DNA from: Mediterraneibacter glycyrrhizinilyticus
GTDB taxonomy: Bacteria; Bacillota; Clostridia; Lachnospirales; Lachnospiraceae
Assembly: GCF_016902345.1 (NCBI RefSeq)
Contig: NZ_JACJLR010000010.1
Location: 1 to 64,000 of the forward strand
DNA: 64,000 nt
Direction: 5' to 3'
In this document: piece by piece, positions 1 to 7,746 of the stretch
Layout: every line of letters starts with the position of its first letter
How positions within the stretch are numbered: the first letter of the stretch is position 1
Program-made: the position numbers and the translations under genes
The notes under the pieces: generated by a model
Databases searched by the model: none
What the model was told of the DNA's origin: nothing
The model's input: the letters and a program-made list of their open reading frames with translations, nothing else

Positions 1-41
1 AGATATTTAGACTATTTCACTACAATTATGGAGGGTAGGTT

Positions 42-395
42 ATGGCAGGTACTCGCAAAGCCCGTGTTCCGATGGCGGAACAGATACGGCTTATCAATGA
101 ATGCCGCCAAAGCGGCATGACAGATGCTGACTGGTGCCGTGAAAACGACATTGCAGTAAGCACCTTTTACAACTGGGTCAGCCGCTGCCGGAAAGTGGCA
201 GCGGATCAGATCCCGCCAGCGAATTATGGTCATCTTGAGGTCCCCCGCCCGAAACAGGACGTGGTCCCCATTGACATTGTCCCGGATCACATTCCGGAAC
301 AGCATACAGCATCACAGATGCAAAACTCGTACCTTGACAATTCACATACGATTGAATCCGTGCTTAAGCAGGCAGAAACTGCACAGCTTTATTAA
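42..395 (+). CDS. tnpA: IS66 family accessory protein TnpA (orphan)
   Basis: A 117-residue protein. Its first ~55 residues carry the helix-turn-helix typical of the IS66 TnpA/Orf1 family (basic start, then an ECRQSGMTDADWCRENDI segment followed by STFYNWVSRCRK). In IS66 elements this small DNA-binding protein is encoded ahead of TnpB and the DDE transposase TnpC. Neither TnpB nor TnpC follows here, so this is the 5' gene of a truncated element or an isolated remnant. A GGAGGG ribosome binding site lies about 6 nt before the ATG. The family assignment rests on motif resemblance; activity without the partner genes is unlikely. The element's left end may lie just outside the window. Confidence 0.8.
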   Translation: MAGTRKARVPMAEQIRLINECRQSGMTDADWCRENDIAVSTFYNWVSRCRKVAADQIPPANYGHLEVPRPKQDVVPIDIVPDHIPEQHTASQMQNSYLDNSHTIESVLKQAETAQLY

Positions 396-403
396 AGTGC
401 GCG

Positions 404-463
404 AAAAAACGGAAGTAGTCTCCAAAAGTAATCTATAAACCAAGTGGATTTACTTCCGTTTTT
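404..463. terminator. Inverted repeat, probable terminator after tnpA
   Basis: Arms AAAAAACGGAAGTA (404-417) and TACTTCCGTTTTT (451-463) are perfectly complementary around a 33-nt loop. The T-run on the + side, and the A-run that becomes a T-run on the other strand, would suit a bidirectional terminator. It could alternatively be an element end. The rest of the 396-730 gap holds no gene that I can support. Confidence 0.5.
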
Positions 464-599
464 CCTCCAAATAGAGAAAGGGGTGTCGCTCCATCATCTG
501 ATTTGATTTTGCGCCCCCTCTTGCATTCTATGAATATATAATGAGCTCAAAATACCCCGGGCTTATAGGCGAGTTTAAAAGGCGGAAATTGAAAAGATA

Positions 600-630
600 C
601 GTGATATCAGAGAGCTTCTTCTGATACACG
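600..630 (-). terminator. Probable terminator of the HAD phosphatase operon
   Basis: A near-perfect hairpin has arms CGTGATATCAGA (600-611) and TCTGATACACG (620-630). Read on the minus strand it is followed by TATCTTTTC. It lies about 100 nt past the stop of the minus-strand HAD gene. The weak U-tract makes this moderate evidence. Confidence 0.4.
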
Positions 631-730
631 AATACACTTCACGGCATCTAATCCCCATTTCCACTGCGCCCCCGCCTCCTGATATCATCTCTGATCGTTC
701 TCCAGGAAAACGCTTTGACTTTGACAGCTT

Positions 731-1591
731 TTACAGGATATATCTCCTCACAGCTTCCGCCACGCCGTCCCGGTCATTTGACCCGGTGATGACATCCGCC
801 TCTTTTTTCAGCTCCGGCACGGCATTTCCCATGGCGATCTTAAGTCCGGCTGCCCGGAACATGGACAGATCATTCTCTCCGTCCCCGATGCAGGCGACTT
901 CCTCTTTCTCTATCCCCAGGTATTCTGACAGGGCCCGAAGCGCATTCCCTTTAGAAGCCTCCGCTGCAAAGACTTCCACATACATCCTGGTGTAGGCAGC
1001 TGACAGCTCCGGGAATCCGGCAAGCACCTTCTGCACACACTCTCTTGCTGATGGGGACATAAAGTAAAACTGGAGTTCCTCCACTTCATATCGGCTTTTT
1101 TTCACTGTCTCGGACATATCCCGCACCCAGCGCACAGCCCCTGCATCCATTCCATAGGCAAGGTGTCCCAGTAGGACAAGAATCCTGCCCTGGAGCAGAT
1201 ACTCGTGGTCGATGTGTGACGTGACTCCCAGCCGGATCCTGCGGCATGCCTCAAGCAGAGCCAGCGCAGAATCCTGCGGGATCATCTCCTGAAAGATCTC
1301 CTTCTTTTCCAGGATATCCGTCACCTGGGCTCCGTTGGACGTGATCACATAGCGGAACAGTCCCTGATTTTCACGGATATCTTCCTCCGCTTTTCTATAG
1401 CCTGCTATATTTTTTCTCAGTGTTCCTGCCGCCAGTCTGTGGGGGATGCACGCCATACTGCGCCCGGTCGTGGGGACAACAGTGATCCCCGCTGCCGCCG
1501 CATCCCGAAGCGCCCTTATCGTTCCATCCGTGATCCGGCTCCTCCCATCCAGGCATGTGCCGTCCATATCAACTGCAAGAAGCTTTATCAT
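731..1591 (-). CDS. Cof-type HAD superfamily phosphatase
   Basis: A 286-residue cytosolic phosphatase of the HAD superfamily, Cof/IIB subgroup. These enzymes hydrolyse sugar phosphates and other small phosphoesters using an aspartyl-phosphate intermediate. Motif I is DMDGT at residues 8-12 (nucleophile Asp8, acid/base Asp10), motif II is TTGR at 41-44 and the Mg-binding motif IV is GDGEND at about 236-241, with a cap domain between. The reading frame stays open 20 codons further upstream, but the ATG at 1591 has a GGGAGG site 8 nt before it and places motif I normally, so I chose it. It is last in a same-strand series with a small protein and an AIM24 protein. The substrate cannot be read from the sequence. 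Confidence 0.9.
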   Translation of the reverse strand: MIKLLAVDMDGTCLDGRSRITDGTIRALRDAAAAGITVVPTTGRSMACIPHRLAAGTLRKNIAGYRKAEEDIRENQGLFRYVITSNGAQVTDILEKKEIFQEMIPQDSALALLEACRRIRLGVTSHIDHEYLLQGRILVLLGHLAYGMDAGAVRWVRDMSETVKKSRYEVEELQFYFMSPSARECVQKVLAGFPELSAAYTRMYVEVFAAEASKGNALRALSEYLGIEKEEVACIGDGENDLSMFRAAGLKIAMGNAVPELKKEADVITGSNDRDGVAEAVRRYIL

Positions 1592-1628
1592 CTGCTGTAC
1601 CTCCCTGATGCACTTCCTCTTACTGTTG

Positions 1629-1826
1629 TCACAGAAGACCGTACACTTCATACATACTGATCATGCTCTGGTAAGTCATCTTCCGTCCCATGAGCTGCCG
1701 GTATGTAGCTGATTTTGTCTTGCCTTTCTCTTTCAGATCATCCATCTGTCTCTGGATGCTGTCGTATTCTTTCTGAACATTCCGCAGCATCTCCTCAAAC
1801 GCTTCCAATCTCTCCATAGCCGTCAC
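1629..1826 (-). CDS. Small predicted coiled-coil protein, unknown function
   Basis: A 65-residue charged, helical protein with no signal peptide or membrane segment. The first ~35 residues (ERLEAFEEMLRNVQKEYDSI onward) have heptad-like spacing. The GTG start overlaps the stop codon of the upstream AIM24 gene (GTGA), implying translational coupling. An ATG three codons in (1817) is an alternative start. No strong ribosome binding site is seen for either. I do not recognise a named family. Its tight placement between AIM24 and the HAD phosphatase argues that it is a real gene. Confidence 0.6.
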   Translation of the reverse strand: MTAMERLEAFEEMLRNVQKEYDSIQRQMDDLKEKGKTKSATYRQLMGRKMTYQSMISMYEVYGLL

Positions 1827-2581
1827 TGCACCGGAGCCAGAAGGACTCTCCCGGTTCCCCTGTAAACATTTACAAGACCTTCGCCCGACGCCGCGGAGCC
1901 GATCAGGCTTCTCCCGGATCTCTCCACCGTAAAATCAAGGCTCCCGCTCCATGCGACAGCAAAACTCCCGTCCACCTTCAGTACATCATTTTCAAGTTCG
2001 ATCTCAACCAGTTCTTCTTTCGGGCATGCAGATTCCAGGCAGACAATCCCTTTCCCCTGAATCCCAAGATTAAACAGCCCTTCATTTCCTGCCGCTGCCG
2101 AAGAAAAATTTGACCGCATGACCGCCTTGTGTTTGAGGGATGCCTCGCAGGCAAGGAAAAGGCCGTCGTCAAGTACGATGGATCCGTTCCAGTCATTCAG
2201 ATCGACCAGAAGGATGTGTTTGTAAGTCGGTTCCAGTATGAGTATACCATCACCTTTATACTCCGGCTTGATCGCCGACTCTCCGGTCACAGACCCACGG
2301 ACTGCTTTTCCGAAGAAATCGCCCACCCCTTTGACTCCGGTTGTAGCGTTCACATTTCCCGCCATCCACTGCATAGCACCTGCCTGCAGCGTGATGCTGG
2401 ATTTTGACACATCACATACCACCTGTCTTCTGCGCACATTCATCTCGCTTTCATAATATGCTACCGCCGCATTTTCGGGCATGACGCTCAGATCCTTCTG
2501 ATATTCGATCACGGTAAAAGCACCCATCGAATCGATCACTTTTACATCGTCATTGTCAGTAAAATTTTTAATCCTGAACAT
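1823..2581 (-). CDS. AIM24 family protein
   Basis: A 252-residue soluble protein of the AIM24 family, a beta-rich fold named after a yeast mitochondrial protein. The biochemical role of the bacterial members is unknown. Recognisable features are the repeated short beta segments, the MQWMAGNV stretch near residue 70 and the glycine-rich LFNLGIQGKG and SGEGLVNVYRGTG motifs. The ATG at 2581 has an AAGGAGGAG site 6-8 nt upstream; the frame extends 28 codons further but without support. It follows the FtsX permease by 49 nt on the same strand, so read-through from that operon is possible. Confidence 0.85.
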   Translation of the reverse strand: MFRIKNFTDNDDVKVIDSMGAFTVIEYQKDLSVMPENAAVAYYESEMNVRRRQVVCDVSKSSITLQAGAMQWMAGNVNATTGVKGVGDFFGKAVRGSVTGESAIKPEYKGDGILILEPTYKHILLVDLNDWNGSIVLDDGLFLACEASLKHKAVMRSNFSSAAAGNEGLFNLGIQGKGIVCLESACPKEELVEIELENDVLKVDGSFAVAWSGSLDFTVERSGRSLIGSAASGEGLVNVYRGTGRVLLAPVQ

Positions 2582-2630
2582 TCGCCGCTCCTCCTTGAAT
2601 AAATAATGTATATGTCTTATAACACTACAC

Positions 2631-4778
2631 TTAAGTATACCTGATGGAGTTCCGTTTGTCAGCATACTTTTCCCGTGTTTTGATCCCGAGTATTCCTTCG
2701 GCCCTCCCTTTCGCCGACCGGTAGATCACATAGAAAAACAGCAGGATCAGAACACAGACCACCGAGAGTATCCCGATATTTTTTATCTCTGAGAAGGTAT
2801 ATCTCCTGTCATTGATCCAGTTCTGGAACACCACGAACAGCATCCCGACAGCGCATCCCAGGATCCCCGGGTAAGTAAATATCTTCGAAAGCTGGCTGTT
2901 CAGTACCCTTCTCTGATACCTTCCGTCCGCCCCCAGCTTCTGAAGGCTTTCAAATACGTCCCGGTTGTCGGCCGCCACGGAGATCCCTCTCACATAGGTC
3001 ATGACCGCCGCCGTTGCAAGAGTGATGATGAAGATGTACAGGCAGAGCATGACATACACGCTGATGCTCTGAAGGATGTCCTGACTGGACACGATCCGGA
3101 AATCCGGCACATATTTCCACTCATTGATCAGCTGGGTATTTTCCGTACTCACATCCAGCCGTCCGGAATAATCGTACTCCTGCCCCGCTTCCTGGGCTTT
3201 CTTTTCCTCCCACCTGTCATACAGGGACATGACAAACGTGTCCTCAGAAGCCCTCTCAATATACATCGCATACAATGCTTTTGCGAACGGATACGAGCCT
3301 TCCAGGTCATCCACGTCAAACAGGACAAGATGCTCGCTCCATGTTCCGCTGATGCCTTCGGTCAGCTCTGCGTAATCTCCGCTATCGATCACGTAGGCAT
3401 AGGGGTCTGACATCCTCGGCAGGTTGCCGTCCTCCAGCGTCCCGGCAAAGGAAAGTTCCTTCGCTGTCCCGGTGTCCGGATTCGCCGCGCGGTACAGACC
3501 GTCCACATGCTCCCAGATGTTCTCCTGATACTCCGGTGTGATCACCGTTCTGTACGTGCCGGGTTCCACTTCTGCTGTCCTCCCGGTAAGCGTCTCATAC
3601 ATTTCCTCCGAGAGGAACAGTGAAGTCTTCGCATGCTCCCGGTCTGCAGACACATACCGCCCATCTTCTGTATAATCCGTGGTATTGTGGGAGATCACCA
3701 GATCCGCCCCGTCTCCTTCTGCATAATCCCGGATCTGCACGTCATGTTCCTCCGCCGTATCAAAGATGTCCTCTTTCGCGAGCGTGTTCTCCCCGGCAGG
3801 ATAATGCATGGCAAATCCTTTCGTGTTCTCCATGCTTCCCAGACTGCCCGAGTCAAGGTAGGTCAGGCCGAAAGAACAGGCGAACAGACAGGCAAACAAA
3901 AGCAGAACGATCACGCACATGTTCCTCGTCGCAGATCTTGCCGAGAATCTCATCAGGCTCACCGAGACCATGTTTTTATAAAATCTCCTCCTGTTCCGGT
4001 CCGCCCGGCTCCCTCCCACGATGTTCAGGAGCACCAGATAGATCCCTGCCACCGCAAAGACATAGAACAGATTTGTCACAGAAGGCGCGCTCCTCCCCAG
4101 AAGATAGACACTCATCTGCGGGATCCCCAGCGCCAGCAGGATCCCCAGAGGGATCATCACGATCCCTGCCGGCAGAGTCCAGGACGGGATCTTTTTCACC
4201 ATCTCCGGCTGATGCTGCGTTCTTAAGATCTTCATGATATCCGTCCGCCGGACAAAGCGGTATCCGGCGATCCCCAGGAGCAGGGCGAGGAGAACTGCGA
4301 AGCCCGCTCCCACCACAACTCCGCCAAAACCAAACCTGTACACCATTTCATCTGTGGAGACCAGAAATGATTCGAACAGCTTCCAGATCAGCCAGGATGT
4401 CGGGACTGCCGCCGCAAGCCCTGCAAGGGAAGCGTATGCTGTAACTCCGGCAAGTTCCCGAAAGAGCAGCCGGTTCAGATTTCTTTTCTGCTCTCCCAGC
4501 GCCAGAAAGATGCCGTACTCCCGGCTCTTATAGCGGAAGAACAGCATGGACGCATAGAGGGTAAAGATGGAGCATCCCGCCGCGGTCGCCGCCATGAGCA
4601 GCGTCGCCATCTTCCGGATGTCCCCGCCCTCCGGAAGGAACTCCTGGACTGTAGGTCCGAAATACATCATGGCAAACGCCCCGATCAGAAGGACCGAGAG
4701 AAAGATACAGAAAGCGAGCATCCGGTACTGTCCCCTGTTCTTCTCCCGAAGCTTGTCAAACAGTTTACTCTTCGTCAT
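2631..4778 (-). CDS. BceB-like FtsX-family ABC transporter permease
   Basis: A 715-residue membrane protein with the layout of BceB/VraE-type permeases: one transmembrane segment near residues 20-40, a group of segments through about residue 310, a large extracellular region (about 310-580), then three C-terminal segments within an FtsX domain. The motif around YKSREYGIFLALGEQKR is the typical FtsX cytoplasmic coupling region. The ATG at 4778 has GGGAGG 8 nt upstream; a GTG three codons earlier lies within that site. It overlaps the end of the ATPase gene by 14 nt, so the two are translated together. Relatives sense or resist membrane-active antimicrobials; substrate here is unknown. The divergent LytTR/GHKL pair may regulate it. 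Confidence 0.88.
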   Translation of the reverse strand: MTKSKLFDKLREKNRGQYRMLAFCIFLSVLLIGAFAMMYFGPTVQEFLPEGGDIRKMATLLMAATAAGCSIFTLYASMLFFRYKSREYGIFLALGEQKRNLNRLLFRELAGVTAYASLAGLAAAVPTSWLIWKLFESFLVSTDEMVYRFGFGGVVVGAGFAVLLALLLGIAGYRFVRRTDIMKILRTQHQPEMVKKIPSWTLPAGIVMIPLGILLALGIPQMSVYLLGRSAPSVTNLFYVFAVAGIYLVLLNIVGGSRADRNRRRFYKNMVSVSLMRFSARSATRNMCVIVLLLFACLFACSFGLTYLDSGSLGSMENTKGFAMHYPAGENTLAKEDIFDTAEEHDVQIRDYAEGDGADLVISHNTTDYTEDGRYVSADREHAKTSLFLSEEMYETLTGRTAEVEPGTYRTVITPEYQENIWEHVDGLYRAANPDTGTAKELSFAGTLEDGNLPRMSDPYAYVIDSGDYAELTEGISGTWSEHLVLFDVDDLEGSYPFAKALYAMYIERASEDTFVMSLYDRWEEKKAQEAGQEYDYSGRLDVSTENTQLINEWKYVPDFRIVSSQDILQSISVYVMLCLYIFIITLATAAVMTYVRGISVAADNRDVFESLQKLGADGRYQRRVLNSQLSKIFTYPGILGCAVGMLFVVFQNWINDRRYTFSEIKNIGILSVVCVLILLFFYVIYRSAKGRAEGILGIKTREKYADKRNSIRYT

Positions 4779-5520
4779 CGCCCGCACCTCCCAGTTCCCG
4801 GAGCACCTCCAGAAGTTCGTCCATGAACTCTCTCCTGGTCCCGTTCCTTGTCAGTTCGGTATAGATCGTTCCGTCTCTTAAGACGATGACCCGGTCGCAG
4901 AACGATGCCGCAAAGCTGTCGTGGGTCACCATGAACACCGTGGCGTCCATCTCTTCTTTCGCCTGAAGGAAGGCGTCGATCACTGCCCGGCAGGAACGGC
5001 TGTCCAGGTTTCCGGTGGGCTCGTCGGCAAGCAGGATATAGGGTGAGTTCATGAGCGCCCGCGCCACCGCCGTGCGCTGCTTCTCTCCTCCCGAGATCTC
5101 CGCCGGATATTTATCCCGGATCTTCTCGATCCCGAACGCCTCGCAGAACCTGGCCGCCTTCGCCTCCATCTGCGGGACCGGTCTGGATGCGATCACCTGG
5201 GGCAGGCAGATGTTCTCAAAGACAGTCAGCCCGTCAAGGAGCATAAAATCCTGAAAAACGAATCCGAGATTCTGATTTCTCACTTTTGCAAGCCCCGTCT
5301 CGTCCAATCCGGACAGGTCTTTCCCGTTTAAGAATATCTTTCCGGAATCGTGAGGGATAAAACAGGAGATGCAGTTCAAAAGCGTGGTCTTCCCGGAGCC
5401 GCTGGGACCCATGACCGCCACGAACTCTCCTTTCTCCACCTGAAACGACAGATTTTTTAATACCGGATATACATGGTCTCCGGTCCGGTATGATTTGCTG
5501 AGATCTTCAACTTTTAACAT
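4765..5520 (-). CDS. ABC transporter ATP-binding protein (BceA/LolD type)
   Basis: A 251-residue ATPase that powers the adjacent FtsX permease. Walker A is GPSGSGKT (38-45), the Q-loop is in FVFQDF (about 88-93), the signature is ISGGEKQR (142-149) and Walker B is ILLADE (162-167), followed by PTGNLD. All catalytic motifs are present. The ATG at 5520 has a GAGGAGG site 9 nt upstream; an open extension of 21 codons lacks one. It is the first gene of a minus-strand operon that starts 218 nt from the divergent response-regulator gene. Confidence 0.92.
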   Translation of the reverse strand: MLKVEDLSKSYRTGDHVYPVLKNLSFQVEKGEFVAVMGPSGSGKTTLLNCISCFIPHDSGKIFLNGKDLSGLDETGLAKVRNQNLGFVFQDFMLLDGLTVFENICLPQVIASRPVPQMEAKAARFCEAFGIEKIRDKYPAEISGGEKQRTAVARALMNSPYILLADEPTGNLDSRSCRAVIDAFLQAKEEMDATVFMVTHDSFAASFCDRVIVLRDGTIYTELTRNGTRREFMDELLEVLRELGGAGDDEE

Positions 5521-5738
5521 GACGTGTCCTCCTCTGCTGCATTTTCTGTATCTATTATAAAAAATGCCGCGGAAGCAGAACATTTCTCAGAAGGGTAAGT
5601 TTGGAACTGATTTTGGAAAGTCTGGTATTTCATTTACAAATCAGCTATAATAATTCCCGTCGGTGCCCTGTTCCGCCCTGCGTGAGACAATACACAAAGG
5701 CACTTTTGAATCCGGATATTTTTAAGGAGTGACCTGCC

Positions 5739-6440
5739 ATGCTGATCTGTATCTGCGATGATGAAAAAAATCTGAGGAAATCCCTGCGCACCACTGTTGA
5801 GACGGAACTGCAGCTTGCGGGCGTCTCCTACGAGATCAATGAATCCGGATCCGGGGAAGACCTTCTCGGTTCCCTGGACTCCTCTGAGCCGGACATCCTC
5901 TTTCTCGATATCGAGATGCCGGGCTTAAGCGGGATGGAAACCGCACATAAACTCCGGGAGAAATGCACCAGGACCGTGATCATCTTCGTGACCGCCTATC
6001 CGGACTACGTTTTCCAGGGGTATGAGGTCCGGGCCTTCCACTACATCCTGAAACCTTACCGCGAGGAAAAGATCCGGGAAGTCCTGCGCATGGCGCTGGA
6101 CGAGACGGAACGTCTGGCTGACCGGTATTTTCTCATCGAACAGAAAAACCGGAGTCTGAAGATTCCTCTGAAAAACATCCTTTATTTTAAGAGCGACCGG
6201 AAAAAAATATCCGCCGTGGCCTTAAACGGTACAGAGGAGTTCTACGGAAAGCTTTCCGATATAGAAAATGACCTGCCGGATCATTTCATCCGCATCCACA
6301 ACCGCTATCTGGCGAACCTGATGCAGATCACAGATCTTGGTCCCGCATCCTGCGTCTGCGGAGGGGAAGAACTTCCCGTAAGCCGGGCTTGCCGTCAGCA
6401 GCTTGCCGCAGCCTTTGCCCGTACATTGCTGGACAATTAG
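5739..6440 (+). CDS. LytTR-family response regulator (AgrA/LytR type)
   Basis: A 233-residue two-component regulator. The receiver domain (1-125) has the acidic pocket CDDE (residues 6-9), phosphoacceptor Asp57 in LFLDIEMPG and Lys105 in YILKPY. A LytTR DNA-binding domain spans about 135-230 (ILYFKSDRKKISAV, then DHFIRIHNRYLANL). ATG at 5739 follows an AAGGAG site. The partner kinase begins 31 nt after its stop. The divergent ABC operon is the obvious candidate target. A TATAAT box at 5646-5651 precedes this gene with only a weak -35, compatible with activation. Confidence 0.92.
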   Translation: MLICICDDEKNLRKSLRTTVETELQLAGVSYEINESGSGEDLLGSLDSSEPDILFLDIEMPGLSGMETAHKLREKCTRTVIIFVTAYPDYVFQGYEVRAFHYILKPYREEKIREVLRMALDETERLADRYFLIEQKNRSLKIPLKNILYFKSDRKKISAVALNGTEEFYGKLSDIENDLPDHFIRIHNRYLANLMQITDLGPASCVCGGEELPVSRACRQQLAAAFARTLLDN

Positions 6441-6471
6441 CCCGGCAGAAAATTTTGAGGAGACAAAAGAT

Positions 6472-7746
6472 ATGGAAACACTGATCAATCTTATCGGAGT
6501 TATTTTTGATTTTATACAGGGGCATTTCTTCTATCGGTCCGTCTGCTGCCTCATCCGGCCGCTGGATCACCACCCCGCCAGGTTTCTGGCATGGTTCCTC
6601 CTGATCATCGTCAGCAGCATAAGAATGTATTCGGGTGACCCTGTAAATATCTTCGGGACTCTGTCACTGCTTTTTGCCACAGTCCTGCTCCTTTTTCAGG
6701 GACAGTGGTTTGTCAAGCTGGCCGTTGTCATGCTCTTCTATCCGATCATCGCCGCCTTTAACTTCCTGCACAACAGTATCGGAGCGGCTGTTTTCTTTTT
6801 CTTCTCGGACGACATGGGATTCTTCAACAGCCTTTTCTCTACTCTGGCCCGTCTCCTTACGATCATTTTCTGGTATCTCTTTCACCGTTTCATGGGAAAG
6901 CATCTCGATAGAGCCAGCGGAGTGCTTGACAGACGTTCCTGGATGCTGCTGATCATCATCTGCCTTGCGTCGCTTGCCGCGGTCATCAGCCTGCTCTGCT
7001 TTACGCCTCCCTCCGATGTCGCCGTCTATCCGTGTATGCTCACCTGTCTCGTCACCAACTTCGGAAGCATATACCTTGCCTCATACCTGGCTGATACCAT
7101 CCTGGCAGATATGGAGCGCAGGAATCTGCGCCTTCAGAAAAGCTACTACGAAGAGCTGGACAAGAACCAGCAGCAGATCCGCAGGATCCGTCACGACATG
7201 AACAATCACATTTCCGTGCTGGAAGGGCTCCTGAAAAAGGGAGATACGGAAAAAGCCCTGGAATATTTTGAGGACCTGAACCTGCATATCAAGTCCGGGA
7301 CACGCCGTTTCTGCAAAGACAGTATCGTAAATGCCGTGCTCAATGCAAAATATAACTCAGCAGAAGAATCCGGCATCGACTGCTTCTTCCACGTAGATAT
7401 CGACAGGGTCCTCGGCATCGACGCGGTCTCCCTCTGCACGATCTTCGCCAATACGCTGGACAACGCAGTGGAAGCATGCCGGAAGATCGAAGATCCGGCA
7501 AAACGCCGCCTCTCTCTGAAAGCCCGCTGCACACAGAACGGGTATTTCAGCTATGAGATCGTGAATTCAAAAGTAAATGCGGTCCGAAAGAAAAAGGACG
7601 CCTTCCTCACAGATAAAGAAGACGCCCGCTCCCACGGACTGGGGATCGCCTCCGTCCGGGAGGTGGTCGAAAAATATAATGGGGTGATGGATATCTCCTA
7701 TACAGAGGATGAGTTCCGGGTTGTCATCCTGATCGGGGCAAAATGA
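6472..7746 (+). CDS. GHKL-domain sensor histidine kinase (AgrC-like)
   Basis: A 424-residue membrane kinase. About six hydrophobic segments occupy residues 35-210; a short coiled coil leads to the phosphoacceptor region RHDMNNHISVLEGLL (His241). The GHKL ATPase domain has FANTLDNAVEAC (N box) and SHGLGIASVREVVEKYNG (G box). Start at the ATG 6472, preceded by GAGGAG; an earlier in-frame ATG lies inside the regulator gene. It would phosphorylate the upstream LytTR regulator. No AgrB/AgrD peptide gene is seen nearby, so the signal is unknown. Its last 23 nt overlap the 3' end of the convergent ABC gene. Confidence 0.9.
   Translation: METLINLIGVIFDFIQGHFFYRSVCCLIRPLDHHPARFLAWFLLIIVSSIRMYSGDPVNIFGTLSLLFATVLLLFQGQWFVKLAVVMLFYPIIAAFNFLHNSIGAAVFFFFSDDMGFFNSLFSTLARLLTIIFWYLFHRFMGKHLDRASGVLDRRSWMLLIIICLASLAAVISLLCFTPPSDVAVYPCMLTCLVTNFGSIYLASYLADTILADMERRNLRLQKSYYEELDKNQQQIRRIRHDMNNHISVLEGLLKKGDTEKALEYFEDLNLHIKSGTRRFCKDSIVNAVLNAKYNSAEESGIDCFFHVDIDRVLGIDAVSLCTIFANTLDNAVEACRKIEDPAKRRLSLKARCTQNGYFSYEIVNSKVNAVRKKKDAFLTDKEDARSHGLGIASVREVVEKYNGVMDISYTEDEFRVVILIGAK

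Noticed and set aside
3620-4237. 205-codon frame opposite the BceB-like permease
   Set aside because: Cys/Ser/Pro/Arg-rich composition typical of antisense reading; no ribosome binding site.
5600-5618. Direct TTTGGAA repeats as LytTR binding sites
   Set aside because: Two copies spaced 12 nt apart do not match the usual LytTR repeat spacing of about 20 nt; too weak to call.
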